Notes: a model not told the origin generated them from the letters alone. Counted from the stretch's first letter, positions 1 through 8,764 are shown. The stretch: DNA of 64,000 bases from Cellulosimicrobium arenosum (GCF_014837295.1 NZ_JACYHB010000006.1:124001-188000), one strand, 5' to 3'. Numbers and translations are program-made.

Positions 1-1
1 G

Positions 2-880
2 GAGGTCATCCGCGCCGAGCTCGAGGAACGAGGGCTCCCGACCGGGGTGGTCAACGTCGTCCCGACGTCGAGCGCCTCGGACGTCTCGTCGCCGCTGCTC
101 GCGGACCCACGGCTCCGCAAGGTGTCGTTCACCGGCTCCACGGCGGTAGGCCGCACGCTGCTCGAGGCCTCCGCCGCGCAGGTGCTGCGCGCGTCGATGG
201 AGCTGGGCGGCAACGCCCCGTTCCTCGTCTTCCCCGACGCCGACCTGGACAAGGCCGTCGAGGGTGCCGTCGTGGCGAAGCTGCGCAACACCGGTCAGAG
301 CTGTGTCGCGGCCAACCGGTTCCTCGTGCACGACGCCGTCGCGCGCGAGTTCGCGCAGCGCCTCGCCGCCGCCTTCGCGGAGCTCCGGGTCGGTCCGGGA
401 GCGGAGGAGGGTGTGCAGGTGGGTCCGCTCATCGAGGCGACGGCGGTGGACTCGGTGGCCGGGCTCGTCGAGGCGGCCGTCGACGGCGGCGCCCAGGTCC
501 TCACGGGTACCGACCGACCGCGCTCGTCCGGGTACTTCTACTCCCCCACCGTCCTGTCCGGCGTCGCCCCGGACGCCCGCGTGGTGACCCAGGAGATCTT
601 CGGACCCGTGGCTCCCGTCGTGGCGTTCGGGGACGACGACGAGGGGATCGCGCTCGCGAACGCGACCGAGTACGGCCTGGCCGCGTACGCCTTCACGGCG
701 TCGCTCGACCGCGCCGTGCGCGTGGCCGAGGAGGTCGAGGCCGGGATGATCGGCATCAACCGCGGCATGGTCTCGGACGCGAGCGCGCCGTTCGGCGGGA
801 TGAAGCAGTCCGGCCTCGGTCGCGAGGGCGGCGAGGCAGGCCTCGAGGAGTACCTCGAGACGGTGTACGTCGCGCTCTGA
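2..880 (+). CDS. gabD: NAD(P)-dependent succinate-semialdehyde dehydrogenase (5' truncated by window)
   Basis: C-terminal 292 residues of an aldehyde dehydrogenase; the frame is open from base 2, so the N-terminal part of the Rossmann domain lies outside the window. Visible are the catalytic-base motif ELGGNAPF, the nucleophile segment GQSCVAANR with the active-site cysteine, the EIFGPVAPV block and the C-terminal GMKQSGLGREGG signature. The GQSCVAANR and GREGG combination is typical of GabD-type enzymes that oxidise succinate semialdehyde to succinate in GABA breakdown; related semialdehydes cannot be excluded. It is followed 62 bp later by azlC on the same strand. A TAnnnT box (TAGCCT, 903-908) suggests azlC has its own promoter rather than a shared operon. 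Confidence 0.88.
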   Translation, partial: EVIRAELEERGLPTGVVNVVPTSSASDVSSPLLADPRLRKVSFTGSTAVGRTLLEASAAQVLRASMELGGNAPFLVFPDADLDKAVEGAVVAKLRNTGQSCVAANRFLVHDAVAREFAQRLAAAFAELRVGPGAEEGVQVGPLIEATAVDSVAGLVEAAVDGGAQVLTGTDRPRSSGYFYSPTVLSGVAPDARVVTQEIFGPVAPVVAFGDDDEGIALANATEYGLAAYAFTASLDRAVRVAEEVEAGMIGINRGMVSDASAPFGGMKQSGLGREGGEAGLEEYLETVYVAL

Positions 881-942
881 CCGCCTGCTGCCGGCGTGCC
901 GCTAGCCTGGGGGCTCCGTCCCCGGCCCGAAGGACCCGCGCG

Positions 943-1749
943 ATGCCCGACGACGACCCCGGTACCGCACCGGACGAGGCCGCCGAGGTCGAGCAGACGG
1001 TGGAGGAGCTGGTCGAGGCCGAGGAGCGTGGCGCGGTCCGCCAGGCCGTCTCGGTGTCCGTCGCGACCGGTCTCTACGGGATCTCGTTCGGTGCGCTCGC
1101 CACCGTCGCAGGGCTCGACCTCGCCCAGACCGCCGCGCTGAGCCTGCTCATGTTCTCCGGCGGCTCGCAGTTCGCGCTCGTCGGCGTCGTCGGGTCCGGC
1201 GGCACGGCTGCCGCGGCGATCGCGACGGCGGGCCTGCTCGGCGTCCGCAACGCGCTGTACGGGGCCCAGCTCGGGCCCCTGCTCGCGCTGCGCACCTGGC
1301 AGAACGTGCTCGGCGCGCAGCTGACGATCGACGAGTCCGCGGCCGTCGCGACGGCGCAGCGCACGCGCCGGGCCGCCCGCGTCGGCTTCTGGCTCACCGG
1401 CGCGGGCGTGTTCGTGCTCTGGAACCTCATGACCGTGGTCGGGGCCGCCGCGGGCGACGCCCTCGGAGACCCGCGGCGGTGGGGTCTCGACGCCGCGGCC
1501 GCCGCGGCGTTCCTCGGCCTGCTCTGGCCACGTCTCGCGACCCGCCCGGTGCAGCTCGTGGCCGCCGGCGCCGTGGTCGTCGCCATCGGCCTGACCCCGG
1601 TCGCACCGGCCGGCGTCCCCGTGCTCGCGGCCGCGGCCGTCGCCGTCCTCGCCGGAGCGATCGACGCGCGCCGCCGCGGTCCGGTCCCGCCGACCGGCCC
1701 CCGAGCGGCGCCGGGCGTCGCGGCCCCGGCGCAGGAGGAGGACCGGTGA
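943..1749 (+). CDS. azlC: AzlC family branched-chain amino acid exporter, large subunit
   Basis: 268-residue integral membrane protein of the AzlC/YgaZ family, the large subunit of a two-component exporter of branched-chain (and related) amino acids. A charged, acidic cytoplasmic N-terminus (about residues 1-35) precedes the conserved YGISFGAL helix, the FSGGSQFALVGV segment and the GVRNALYG loop that mark the family; several further hydrophobic helices follow, and the tail from about 245 is polar and proline-rich. The ATG has the upstream purine stretch GAAGGA (929-934). The stop overlaps the GTG start of azlD (GTGA), so the two subunits are probably translationally coupled. Confidence 0.9.
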   Translation: MPDDDPGTAPDEAAEVEQTVEELVEAEERGAVRQAVSVSVATGLYGISFGALATVAGLDLAQTAALSLLMFSGGSQFALVGVVGSGGTAAAAIATAGLLGVRNALYGAQLGPLLALRTWQNVLGAQLTIDESAAVATAQRTRRAARVGFWLTGAGVFVLWNLMTVVGAAAGDALGDPRRWGLDAAAAAAFLGLLWPRLATRPVQLVAAGAVVVAIGLTPVAPAGVPVLAAAAVAVLAGAIDARRRGPVPPTGPRAAPGVAAPAQEEDR

Positions 1750-2066
1750 CGCCCGCGACCGTGTGGGCCGTCGTGCTCGTCGCGTCCGTCCTGTGCTTCG
1801 CCCTCAAGCTCGCCGGGCACCTCCTGCCCGAGCACTGGCTCGCGGACGAGCGCGTGTCCCGGACCGCCGCACTCGTCACCGCGGCCCTGCTGGCCGCGCT
1901 CGTGGCCGTGCAGACGGTGGCCACGGGCCAGACGCTGGTCGTCGACGCGCGGCTGCCCGCCCTCGCCGTCGCGGCACTCGCCCTGGCGCTGCGGGCGCCC
2001 TTCCTCGTCGTCGTCGTGCTCGCCGCCGCGACCGCGGCCGGGCTGCGGCTCCTCGGTTGGGGCTGA
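1746..2066 (+). CDS. azlD: AzlD family exporter, small subunit
   Basis: 106-residue, almost entirely hydrophobic protein of the AzlD/YgaH family with three to four predicted helices. The GTG start overlaps the azlC stop by 4 bp, the usual arrangement for this pair, and fixes the start: a longer open frame upstream is antisense-like arginine-rich noise inside azlC. The conserved LAGHLLPEHWLADERV segment between helices 1 and 2 and the LPALAVAALALALRAPFLVVV segment near the C-terminus (given here only as a landmark at about residues 70-90) fit the family. It acts with AzlC in the membrane; the exact substrate is not readable from sequence. Confidence 0.88.
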   Translation: MTPATVWAVVLVASVLCFALKLAGHLLPEHWLADERVSRTAALVTAALLAALVAVQTVATGQTLVVDARLPALAVAALALALRAPFLVVVVLAAATAAGLRLLGWG

Positions 2067-2106
2067 CCCCACGAGCCGCCGCGCCGGAGACGTCCCGGTC
2101 CGCGCA

Positions 2107-2112
2107 TAGGGT
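2107..2112 (+). promoter_or_regulatory. -10 element of a leaderless promoter for the GNAT gene
   Basis: TAGGGT ends 6 nt before the GTG start at 2119 and no ribosome binding site is present, the standard geometry of actinobacterial leaderless transcripts in which the start codon is also the transcription start. No clear -35 box is seen. Confidence 0.5.
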
Positions 2113-2118
2113 GGGCGC

Positions 2119-2628
2119 GTGAGCCTCTTCCACGAGACAGCCGACGTCTCCGTGCGACCCGCCGTCCCCGGGGACGACGTCGCCATGACCGCGATCCAGG
2201 TCGGGTCCTGGCGGGCCGCGCACGGCGAGGTCCTCGGCGACGCCGTCCTCGACGCGCTCGACACGGTCCGGATGCGCGAGCAGTGGGCCGCCGCCATCGA
2301 CGCGCCACCCGGCCCCGGCTTCGCCGTGCTCGTCGCGTGCGCCGGCCCCGACGTCGTCGGCTTCGCCGCCGTCGGGCCCGGGCAGCTCGTCGCGCTCGAG
2401 GTCGAGCCGCGGCACCAGCGCGGCGGGCACGGCTCGCGGCTGCTGTCGGCGGCCGTCGACCGGCTGCGGCGCGACGGTGCCGAGGAGATCGTCTCGTGGG
2501 TGCTCGACGGCGACACCGCGCGCGAGGAGTTCCTCGGCGGCGCGGGCCTCGGTCCAGACGGCCGCACGCGCACCCTCGCGACCGGGCCGCGGGACGTCGT
2601 CGAGCACCGGTGGTACGCAGCGCTGTGA
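2119..2628 (+). CDS. GNAT family N-acetyltransferase
   Basis: 169-residue single-domain GNAT acetyltransferase. The N-terminus VRPAVPGDDVAMTAIQ is the usual first strand and helix; strand 4 (LVALEVEPRHQRGGHGSRLL, about residues 93-112) contains the acetyl-CoA pyrophosphate-binding loop in the variant form RGGHGS. The acceptor (small molecule, antibiotic or protein N-terminus) cannot be told from sequence. The GTG start is supported by a TAGGGT box 6 nt upstream, indicating a leaderless mRNA. It stands alone between azlD and an unknown gene. Confidence 0.82.
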   Translation: MSLFHETADVSVRPAVPGDDVAMTAIQVGSWRAAHGEVLGDAVLDALDTVRMREQWAAAIDAPPGPGFAVLVACAGPDVVGFAAVGPGQLVALEVEPRHQRGGHGSRLLSAAVDRLRRDGAEEIVSWVLDGDTAREEFLGGAGLGPDGRTRTLATGPRDVVEHRWYAAL

Positions 2629-2699
2629 CCACAGCTCGTCACACACTCGTGACACGCCCGTAGCCCGCTGCGCTCCCCGCGCTGCCACGATCGGGACGC

Positions 2700-3164
2700 A
2701 TGGGGATGCTCACGCACTACTTCGCGGCCGCCGACGACGCGTCGGCCGCGATCCGTGCTACCGAACCCGCGGACCCCGTGGAGGACGACGGACCGCCGGG
2801 TGCTGCGAGCCTCGACATCGTCCGGCTCGCCGGCCTCGAGCCCTTCGTCCGGCTGGGAACGCTGACGAGCCGGCTCACCGGCCGCTCCTACGGCGAGGTC
2901 ACCCGGCACCCGCGGCACGGCACCGTGGTCGGTTCCGGCGGGGACGACGGCCCCTGGGTCGTGACCGTCTCCGACGAGCTCGTCCGAGCGCTCGCCGCGA
3001 GCACGCGCACCGTGCTGGAGGGCGTGGTCGACGACTGGCCGGAACCGCCGGCACGGACCGGGGCGGAACCGCAGTGGCCGGCCGCTGCGCTGCACGAGCT
3101 CGCCGAGCTGTGCGCGCGTGCCCGGGACACCGGGCACCGGGTCTACTGCTGGGCGTGCCTGTGA
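2700..3164 (+). CDS. Hypothetical protein with C-terminal CxxC
   Basis: 154-residue soluble protein that I do not recognise. It starts MGMLTHYFAAADD, contains a central region rich in Thr/Arg/Gly (GTLTSRLTGRSYGEV) followed by an acidic/helical part (SDELVRALAASTR) and ends VYCWACL, so a Cys-X-X-Cys pair is the last recognisable element three residues from the C-terminus. No signal peptide or membrane segment. Codon use is like its neighbours. Its last 22 bp overlap the 3' end of the convergent minus-strand gene at 3143. Upstream is only the 71-bp gap after the GNAT gene, with an imperfect box ACGATC 7 nt before the ATG. Confidence 0.6.
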   Translation: MGMLTHYFAAADDASAAIRATEPADPVEDDGPPGAASLDIVRLAGLEPFVRLGTLTSRLTGRSYGEVTRHPRHGTVVGSGGDDGPWVVTVSDELVRALAASTRTVLEGVVDDWPEPPARTGAEPQWPAAALHELAELCARARDTGHRVYCWACL

Positions 3165-3670
3165 CCGCGGTACAGCGCGGCCGCCCTGCGCAGCGCGCCG
3201 CGGGCACGACGGCGGTCGCGCGACGCGTCGTAGGCGAAGGCGAGGTTGTACCAGGCCTCCCAGCTCTGCGGATCGGCGTCGGCCGCGTCGCGGTACGCGC
3301 CGAAGGCGTCGTCCGCGGCCGCACGGTCGATCCGCCCTCCCGGTGAGCGCGGGAGGTCGTCGACCGGGAGACGGTCGCGCCCCGCGAGGTCGTCGGCCAT
3401 CCGCTGAACCGTCCCGGCGAGCAGGAACTCGCGGGCGACGAGCCCGACGACGAGCACGGGCAGGACGAGGACGCCTACGCCGATCACGACGGCGACCGGC
3501 TCGCCCGTGCGGACGAGCGCCGCGGCGCGTCCTGCTACCTGCCACACGTACAGCGCGAGCAGGAGCGTGACGAGCACCGCGCCGAGGATCGCGCCCCAGG
3601 GGCGCCGAGCCCGGGCCCGCGGAGCCGCGGGTCCGGGGTCGTCCTGCTCGTCGGGGGTCCCGCCGCTCAC
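3143..3670 (-). CDS. Small membrane protein with C-terminal TPR-like motif
   Basis: 175-residue protein with a basic cytoplasmic N-terminus, two transmembrane helices (about residues 27-45, ending LYVWQVAG, and 57-82, around VVIGVGVLVLPVLVVGL), and a soluble C-terminal half containing one tetratricopeptide-like unit (YRDAADADPQSWEAWYNLAF, about 127-146). A single TPR suggests a protein-interaction role at the membrane; no enzymatic motif is visible. Its ATG overlaps the stop of dapB by 4 bp (ATGA), so it is co-translated with dapB, and its 3' end overlaps the convergent gene at 2700 by 22 bp. Function unknown. Confidence 0.65.
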   Translation of the reverse strand: MSGGTPDEQDDPGPAAPRARARRPWGAILGAVLVTLLLALYVWQVAGRAAALVRTGEPVAVVIGVGVLVLPVLVVGLVAREFLLAGTVQRMADDLAGRDRLPVDDLPRSPGGRIDRAAADDAFGAYRDAADADPQSWEAWYNLAFAYDASRDRRRARGALRRAAALYRGHRHAQQ

Positions 3671-4488
3671 GCCAGGTCCAGCACGTTCTCGAGGCCGACC
3701 GTCAGCCCGGGACGCGAGACGACCTCCCGCACGGCGAGCAGCACGCCCGGCATGAACGAGACCCGGTCGAACGAGTCCTGCCGGATCACGAGCTGCTCAC
3801 CCGCGTTGCCGAAGAGGATCTCCTCGTGCGCAACCAGACCGCGCAGCCGGACGGCGTGCACCCGGACGCCCTCGACGTCGGCGCCGCGAGCCTCCCAGCC
3901 GGTCTCGGTCGAGTCCGGGCCCTGTCCCACGCCGGCCTCGGCGCGCGCGGCCGCGATCGCGGCCGCCGTGTGCCGTGCCGTGCCCGACGGCGCGTCGACC
4001 TTGTCCGGGTGGTGCAGCTCGATGACCTCGACCGACTCGAAGTAGCGTGCCGCACGTGCGGCGAAGGTCATGGCGAGCACCGCGGACAGCCCGAAGTTGG
4101 GCGCGATCAGCACGCCGAGACCAGGCGTCCCGGCGGTCGCCGCGCCGTCCAGGTGCTCGGCGACGCGGCCACGGCTCTCGTCCGTCCAGCCCGTCGTCCC
4201 GACGACCGCGTGCACCCCGGCGTCGATCAGGGCGTGGACGTTGGTCTCGGTCGCGGCCGGGACGGTGAAGTCGACCGCCACGTCCGCGCCACCGAGGGTC
4301 GCCGCCGACACGTCGTCCCCCGCGTCCAGCCGCGCGACGAGCTCGAGGTCTGGAGCGCCGTCGACGGCCGCGCACACCGTCGTGCCCATGCGGCCCGCGG
4401 CGCCGAGCACGGCGACCCTGATCGGTGCCGCCGCGTGCGACGCGCTCGGCTGGCTGGCGGGGTCCGGGGATGCGTTCTGCTCGCTCAC
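3667..4488 (-). CDS. dapB: 4-hydroxy-tetrahydrodipicolinate reductase
   Basis: 273 residues. Cytosolic NAD(P)H-dependent reductase of the lysine/diaminopimelate pathway. A disordered 20-residue Ser/Ala leader precedes the nucleotide-binding loop VLGAAGRMG; the central VVGTTGW segment, PNFGLSAV, and the substrate/catalytic motif ELHHPDKVDAPSGTA (His-His and Lys) are all present, followed by the FGNAGEQLVIRQDSFDR tetramer-arm region. The GTG start lies 7 nt after a TAGGCT box (4496-4501), indicating a leaderless transcript. The downstream membrane gene overlaps its stop. The M16 protease gene ends only 28 bp upstream on the same strand. Confidence 0.95.
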   Translation of the reverse strand: MSEQNASPDPASQPSASHAAAPIRVAVLGAAGRMGTTVCAAVDGAPDLELVARLDAGDDVSAATLGGADVAVDFTVPAATETNVHALIDAGVHAVVGTTGWTDESRGRVAEHLDGAATAGTPGLGVLIAPNFGLSAVLAMTFAARAARYFESVEVIELHHPDKVDAPSGTARHTAAAIAAARAEAGVGQGPDSTETGWEARGADVEGVRVHAVRLRGLVAHEEILFGNAGEQLVIRQDSFDRVSFMPGVLLAVREVVSRPGLTVGLENVLDLA

Positions 4489-4495
4489 GACCGCC

Positions 4496-4501
4496 AGCCT
4501 A
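4496..4501 (-). promoter_or_regulatory. -10 element of leaderless dapB promoter
   Basis: On the minus strand TAGGCT is followed by 7 nt and the dapB GTG, with no Shine-Dalgarno sequence; same spacing as at proS, smc and ndk in this window. Confidence 0.5.
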
Positions 4502-4516
4502 ACCGGGCCGGCCGGG

Positions 4517-5848
4517 TCAGTCCCCGAAGGGTCCGACGCGCACGACGGAGCGGGGACGCGACGCGAGATCTGCTGCGAGCTCGCGCACGTCGTCGGCGGT
4601 GACGGCCCGGATCGCCTCGAGCGACTCCTCGAGGCTCAGCAGCTCGCCGTAGACCAGCTCGGCCTTGCCCAGCCGGCTCATGCGCGACCCCGAGTCCTCG
4701 AGCCCGAGGACGAGCCCGCCCGTGAGCTGGCCGATGCTGCGGTCGAGCTCGGGCCCCGTGATCCCGTCGGCCGCGAGCCGGTCGAGCTCGGCGTGCAGCA
4801 GCGCCGTGACGTCGTCGACCTTCGACGGCGCGCAGCCCGCGTAGAGACCGAACGTGCCGATGCCGCCGTGGCCGGAGGCGAAGGAGTACGTCGAGTACGC
4901 GAGCCCGCGCTTCTCCCGGATCTCCTGGAACAGCCGCGAGCTCATCCCGCCGCCGAGCGCGGCGCTCAGCACCGACAGGACGAAGCGACGCTCGTCCGTG
5001 GCCGCGAGGCCGGTACCGCCGACGATGACGTTGGCCTGCTCGACGGCGCGTCGCACGGTGAGCTCGACGCCCGTCGCGGCCGTCCCGTCGAGCGTCGGCG
5101 GACGCTCGTCCCGCCGCGACCGGGGTGTCCGGGCGGGGTCGAGGTCCCACCCGCCGTCGTGCAGCGCGCGGGTCACCTCGCCCACGAGGGCGTCGTGGTC
5201 GACGCCGCCGGCGGCCGCCACGACGAGCGTCTCGGGACGGTAGTGCCAGCGGTAGTGCTCCCAGACGGCGTCGCGCGGGACCGCGCGGATCGTGTCCGGG
5301 GTCCCGCCGATGGGGCGTCCGAGCGCCTGCCCGTCCAGGACGGCGGCGGAGAACTCCTCGTGCACGACGTCGGTCGGGTCGTCGTCGTTCATCGCGAGCT
5401 CTTCGAGGATGACGCCGCGCTCGGTCTCGAGCTCGTCCGTGTCGAGACGGGCCGAGGTGACCATGTCACCGATGACGTCGACCGCCATGGGCAGGTCGGT
5501 GTCGAGCACCCGCGCGTAGTAGCACGTGTGCTCCTTGCCGGTGGCGGCGTTGGCCTCACCGCCGACGGCGTCGAACGCCTCGGCGATGTCCATGGCCGTC
5601 CGGCGGTCCGTGCCCTTGAAGAGCAGGTGCTCGAGGAAGTGCGTGGAGCCGAAGTGCCCGTCGGTCTCGTCGCGCGAGCCGACGCCGACCCACGCGCCCA
5701 TCGTCGCCGAGCGCAGGCCCGGCATCGACTCGGTGAGCACCCGGACCCCGCCGGGCAGGACGGAACGACGGATCGTCGCGCCGTCCTGCCCGGCGGTCAG
5801 CTCGGCCCCGGCCTGACCGGCCGGGACGAGCGGGAGGTCCCAGGGCAC
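4517..5848 (-). CDS. M16 family zinc metallopeptidase (insulinase/processing-peptidase type)
   Basis: 443 residues when started at the GTG at 5848, which begins 2 nt after the pnp stop; a longer open frame upstream runs antisense-like through pnp and is rejected. The inverted zinc motif HFLEH (residues 70-74) and the distal EANAATGKEHTCYYARV segment supply the catalytic glutamate and metal ligands. The C-terminal half has the GMSSRLFQEIREKRGLAYS substrate-binding motif with the Arg/Tyr pair typical of one-domain bacterial M16B peptidases. Location directly downstream of pnp is a conserved arrangement across actinobacteria and many Gram-positives. Physiological substrate unknown. Confidence 0.92.
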   Translation of the reverse strand: MPWDLPLVPAGQAGAELTAGQDGATIRRSVLPGGVRVLTESMPGLRSATMGAWVGVGSRDETDGHFGSTHFLEHLLFKGTDRRTAMDIAEAFDAVGGEANAATGKEHTCYYARVLDTDLPMAVDVIGDMVTSARLDTDELETERGVILEELAMNDDDPTDVVHEEFSAAVLDGQALGRPIGGTPDTIRAVPRDAVWEHYRWHYRPETLVVAAAGGVDHDALVGEVTRALHDGGWDLDPARTPRSRRDERPPTLDGTAATGVELTVRRAVEQANVIVGGTGLAATDERRFVLSVLSAALGGGMSSRLFQEIREKRGLAYSTYSFASGHGGIGTFGLYAGCAPSKVDDVTALLHAELDRLAADGITGPELDRSIGQLTGGLVLGLEDSGSRMSRLGKAELVYGELLSLEESLEAIRAVTADDVRELAADLASRPRSVVRVGPFGD

Positions 5849-5849
5849 G

Positions 5850-8090
5850 TCAGGCGTCGCCGCCCTCGGCGGGAGCAGCGGAGTCCTCCGCAGCGTCTTC
5901 GACCACGGCGTGCAGCGACAGCTTGCCGCGCGGGTCGATCTCGCCGATCTCGACCTGGACCTTCTGGCCGATCCCGAGCACGTCCTCGACGTTCTCGACG
6001 CGCTTGCCGCCCACGAGCTTGCGGATCTGGCTGATGTGGAGCAGCCCGTCCTTGCCCGGCGAGAGCGAGATGAACGCACCGAACGACGTCGTCTTGACGA
6101 CGGTGCCGACGAAGCGCTCGCCGATCTCCGGCATGTGCGGGTTGGCGATCGCGTTGATCGCCGCGCGGGCGGCCTCTGCCGAGGGGCCGTCGGTGGCGCC
6201 GATGTACACGGTGCCGTCGTCCTCGATGGAGATGTCCGCGCCCGTCTCCTCCTGGATCTGGTTGATCATCTTGCCCTTCGGGCCGATGACCTCGCCGATC
6301 TTGTCGACCGGCACCTTCACCGCGATGACGCGCGGGGCGTTCGGGGACATCTCGTCCGGCACGTCGATGGCCTCGGCGAGGACGTCGAGGATCGTCAGGC
6401 GCGCGTCGCGCGCCTGCGCCAGCGCACCGGCGAGCACCGAGGCGGGGATGCCCTCGAGCTTGGTGTCGAGCTGGATGGCCGTGACGAACTCGCGCGTGCC
6501 GGCGACCTTGAAGTCCATGTCGCCGAACGCGTCCTCGGCTCCGAGGATGTCGGTCAGAGCCGCGTACCGGGTCTCACCGTCGACGGTGTCCGAGATGAGG
6601 CCCATCGCGATGCCCGCGACGGCCGCGCGCAGCGGCACGCCTGCGTTGAGCAGCGAGAGCGTCGAGGCGCACACGGAGCCCATGGACGTCGAGCCGTTGG
6701 AACCGAGGGCCTCGGACACCTGGCGGATCGCGTACGGGAACTCCTCGCGGCTGGGCAGCACCGGCACCAGCGCGCGCTCGGCGAGCGCGCCGTGGCCGAT
6801 CTCGCGGCGCTTGGGGCTGCCCACGCGGCCGGTCTCACCGGTCGAGTAGGGCGGGAAGTTGTAGTTGTGCATGTAGCGCTTGCGCGTCTCGGGGCCGAGC
6901 GAGTCGATCTGCTGCTCCATGCGGAGCATGTTGAGCGTCGTGACGCCCATGATCTGCGTCTCGCCGCGCTCGAACAGCGCGGAGCCGTGCACGCGCGGCA
7001 GGACCTCGACCTCGGCGGACAGGGTGCGGATGTCCGCGAGCCCACGGCCGTCGATGCGCACGCCGTCCGTCAGGACGCGCTGGCGCACGAGCTTCTTCTG
7101 CAGCGAGCGGTAGGCGGCGGAGAGCTCCTTCTCGCGGCCGTCGAACCCGGGCTGGAGCTTGCCGACCATCTCGTTCTTGATCTCGTCGAGACGGTTCTCG
7201 CGGTCCTGCTTGTCGGCGATCGCGAGCGCGTCGCGCAGGTCCGAGGTGACCTCGACCTCGACGGCGGCGAACGCGTCGTCCTGGTACTCGGGGAAGACCG
7301 GGAACTCCTTCACCGGCTTCGCGGCCTGGGCGGCGAGCGAGGCCTGCGCGTCGCACAGCGCCTTGATGAACGGCTTGGCCGCCTCGATGCCCTCGGCGAC
7401 CACGTCCTCGGTCGGGGCGGCGACGCCCTCGTCCTTGATGAGGCCCCAGGCACCGTCGGTGGCCTCGGCCTCGATCATCGCGATGGCGACGTCGGTCGAG
7501 CCGTCCGCCGCGACGACGTTGCGGCCGGAGACGACCATGTCGAAGACGGCGCGCTCCTTGTCGGAGTACTTGGGGAACGCGACCCACTGGCCGTCGATCA
7601 GCGCGATGCGGACCGCGCCGACCGGGCCGGAGAACGGCAGGCCGGAGATCTGCGTGGACAGCGACGCGGCGTTGATCGCGAGCGTGTCGTACGCGTCGTC
7701 CGGGTGCAGCGCGAGGACGGTCACGACGACCTGGACCTCGTTGCGCAGACCCTTGACGAACAGCGGGCGCAGCGGGCGGTCGATGAGGCGGCACGCGAGG
7801 ATGGCGTCGGTCGAGGGACGGCCCTCGCGACGGAAGAACGAGCCGGGGATGCGGCCCGCTGCGTACATGCGCTCCTCGACGTCCACCGTCAGGGGGAAGA
7901 AGTCGAAGTGGTCCTTGGGGTGCTTGCCGGCCGTCGTGGCCGACAGCAGCATGGTCTCGTCGTCGAGGTACGCGGCGACGGAGCCGGCGGCCTGGCGCGC
8001 GAGGCGCCCCGTCTCGAACCGGACGGTGCGGGTGCCGAAACGACCGTTGTCGATCGTTGCTTCGGCGAACTGGATCTCGGGACCCTCCAC
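5850..8090 (-). CDS. pnp: Polyribonucleotide nucleotidyltransferase (PNPase)
   Basis: 746 residues from the GTG at 8090, chosen because AAAGGGAGG lies just upstream and the protein then begins [15 protein letters not shown] as in actinobacterial PNPases. Two RNase PH-like cores are visible ([20 protein letters not shown] in the first; [19 protein letters not shown] in the second), then a KH domain ([16 protein letters not shown], about 590-640) and an S1 domain ([20 protein letters not shown], about 655-725) and an acidic tail. It degrades RNA 3' to 5' by phosphorolysis in the cytosol. It follows rpsO, the usual pair; a 300-bp leader with stem structures suggests post-transcriptional control, a known property of pnp in other bacteria. 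Confidence 0.96.
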   Translation of the reverse strand: MEGPEIQFAEATIDNGRFGTRTVRFETGRLARQAAGSVAAYLDDETMLLSATTAGKHPKDHFDFFPLTVDVEERMYAAGRIPGSFFRREGRPSTDAILACRLIDRPLRPLFVKGLRNEVQVVVTVLALHPDDAYDTLAINAASLSTQISGLPFSGPVGAVRIALIDGQWVAFPKYSDKERAVFDMVVSGRNVVAADGSTDVAIAMIEAEATDGAWGLIKDEGVAAPTEDVVAEGIEAAKPFIKALCDAQASLAAQAAKPVKEFPVFPEYQDDAFAAVEVEVTSDLRDALAIADKQDRENRLDEIKNEMVGKLQPGFDGREKELSAAYRSLQKKLVRQRVLTDGVRIDGRGLADIRTLSAEVEVLPRVHGSALFERGETQIMGVTTLNMLRMEQQIDSLGPETRKRYMHNYNFPPYSTGETGRVGSPKRREIGHGALAERALVPVLPSREEFPYAIRQVSEALGSNGSTSMGSVCASTLSLLNAGVPLRAAVAGIAMGLISDTVDGETRYAALTDILGAEDAFGDMDFKVAGTREFVTAIQLDTKLEGIPASVLAGALAQARDARLTILDVLAEAIDVPDEMSPNAPRVIAVKVPVDKIGEVIGPKGKMINQIQEETGADISIEDDGTVYIGATDGPSAEAARAAINAIANPHMPEIGERFVGTVVKTTSFGAFISLSPGKDGLLHISQIRKLVGGKRVENVEDVLGIGQKVQVEIGEIDPRGKLSLHAVVEDAAEDSAAPAEGGDA

Positions 8091-8237
8091 GGGTGCCCTC
8101 CCTTTCTCGAGGCGCCGCCCGGTGTGCCCTGTCGAGCAGATCCGGTTCCGTGCCCGGTGCGCGCGTGGCGCGCTGGGGCTCCGGTCGCACTCGACGCTCG
8201 GCGGTCTTCGATCGAGGTCCACGGCCGTACCGCGTGG

Positions 8238-8256
8238 CCCGCGACCAGGTCGCGGG
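8238..8256 (-). promoter_or_regulatory. Palindromic stem in the pnp leader
   Basis: CCCGCGACC-A-GGTCGCGGG is a perfect inverted repeat (stem of about 7 bp when a loop is allowed) 150 nt upstream of pnp. A stem between rpsO and pnp is the known target of RNase III/PNPase autocontrol in enterobacteria; the same role here is an inference. Confidence 0.4.
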
Positions 8257-8355
8257 ACGCACGGCTCCGTGAGCCACTACCGAGGACCGAACGAGAGGCC
8301 GGCGGCGCGTAGGTGAGTCGTGTGCTGGTGTGGTGTGACGGCTAGATCAGACCAG

Positions 8356-8387
8356 ACCAGCCCGGCCCCCGCAGGGACCGGGCTGGT
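8356..8387 (-). terminator. rpsO intrinsic terminator
   Basis: ACCAGCCCGG and CCGGGCTGGT form a perfect 10-bp stem with a 12-nt loop, 10 nt after the rpsO stop. The following minus-strand sequence is only mildly T-rich, as is usual for high-GC actinobacteria. Confidence 0.7.
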
Positions 8388-8396
8388 GGTGGGGCG

Positions 8397-8666
8397 TCAG
8401 CGACGCAGACCGAGGCGCTCGATGAGGCTCCGGTAGCGCGCGATGTCGATCCTCTGCAGGTAGCCGAGGAGACGGCGACGCTGGCCGACGAGGAGGAGCA
8501 GACCACGACGGCTGTGGTGGTCGTGCTTGTGCTCCTTGAGGTGCTCGGTCAGGTCCTTGATGCGCTGCGTGAGCATCGCGACCTGGACCTCGGGCGAACC
8601 GGTGTCGCCCTCGCTCGTCGCGTACTCGGTCATGATGCGCTGCTTCGTGGCAGTGTCGAGCGGCAC
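8397..8666 (-). CDS. rpsO: 30S ribosomal protein S15
   Basis: 89 residues, the standard length. The sequence carries the S15 landmarks [11 protein letters not shown], the three-helix region with [19 protein letters not shown], the [13 protein letters not shown] helix and the C-terminal IERLGLRR. It binds 16S rRNA at the central domain junction and nucleates 30S platform assembly. GTG start with GGAGAACC directly upstream. A TAAGAT -10 box lies about 85 bp upstream, and a strong stem terminates the gene before pnp. Confidence 0.97.
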   Translation of the reverse strand: MPLDTATKQRIMTEYATSEGDTGSPEVQVAMLTQRIKDLTEHLKEHKHDHHSRRGLLLLVGQRRRLLGYLQRIDIARYRSLIERLGLRR

Positions 8667-8750
8667 GGTTCTCCTTCGGGTTCGTTGCGCGGCGCACCAG
8701 GACGACGTTCCTGGGCTCTCTGTGTCCGCGGCCGTTCTGACGGCGCACCG

Positions 8751-8756
8751 ATCTTA
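8751..8756 (-). promoter_or_regulatory. Candidate -10 box for rpsO
   Basis: TAAGAT on the minus strand, 85 nt before the rpsO GTG, in the 98-bp gap after the peroxidase gene. The -35 region (GACGGC at 17 nt) is a poor match, so this is a candidate only. Confidence 0.4.
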
Positions 8757-8764
8757 CCAGCCGC

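Larger units (their letters stand above)
8091..8396 (-). other. pnp leader / rpsO-pnp intergenic region (306 bp)
   Basis: No gene is supported here. The stretch holds the rpsO terminator (8356-8387), a 9-bp perfect palindrome (8238-8256), a GC-rich imperfect repeat GCGCGTGGCGCGC near 8161-8173 and the pnp ribosome binding site. The weak open frames that cross it are arginine-rich and lack start signals. Confidence 0.6.

Noticed and set aside
2638-2653. GTCAC-N6-GTGAC dyad as a GlnR or Crp site
   Set aside because: The dyad is inverted relative to the Crp consensus and does not match the GlnR half-site order; it lies before an unknown gene with no supporting context.
5910-8312. An 800-codon plus-strand frame opposite pnp
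   Set aside because: Mirror of the PNPase codons; composition rich in Arg, Asp and Leu without any domain.
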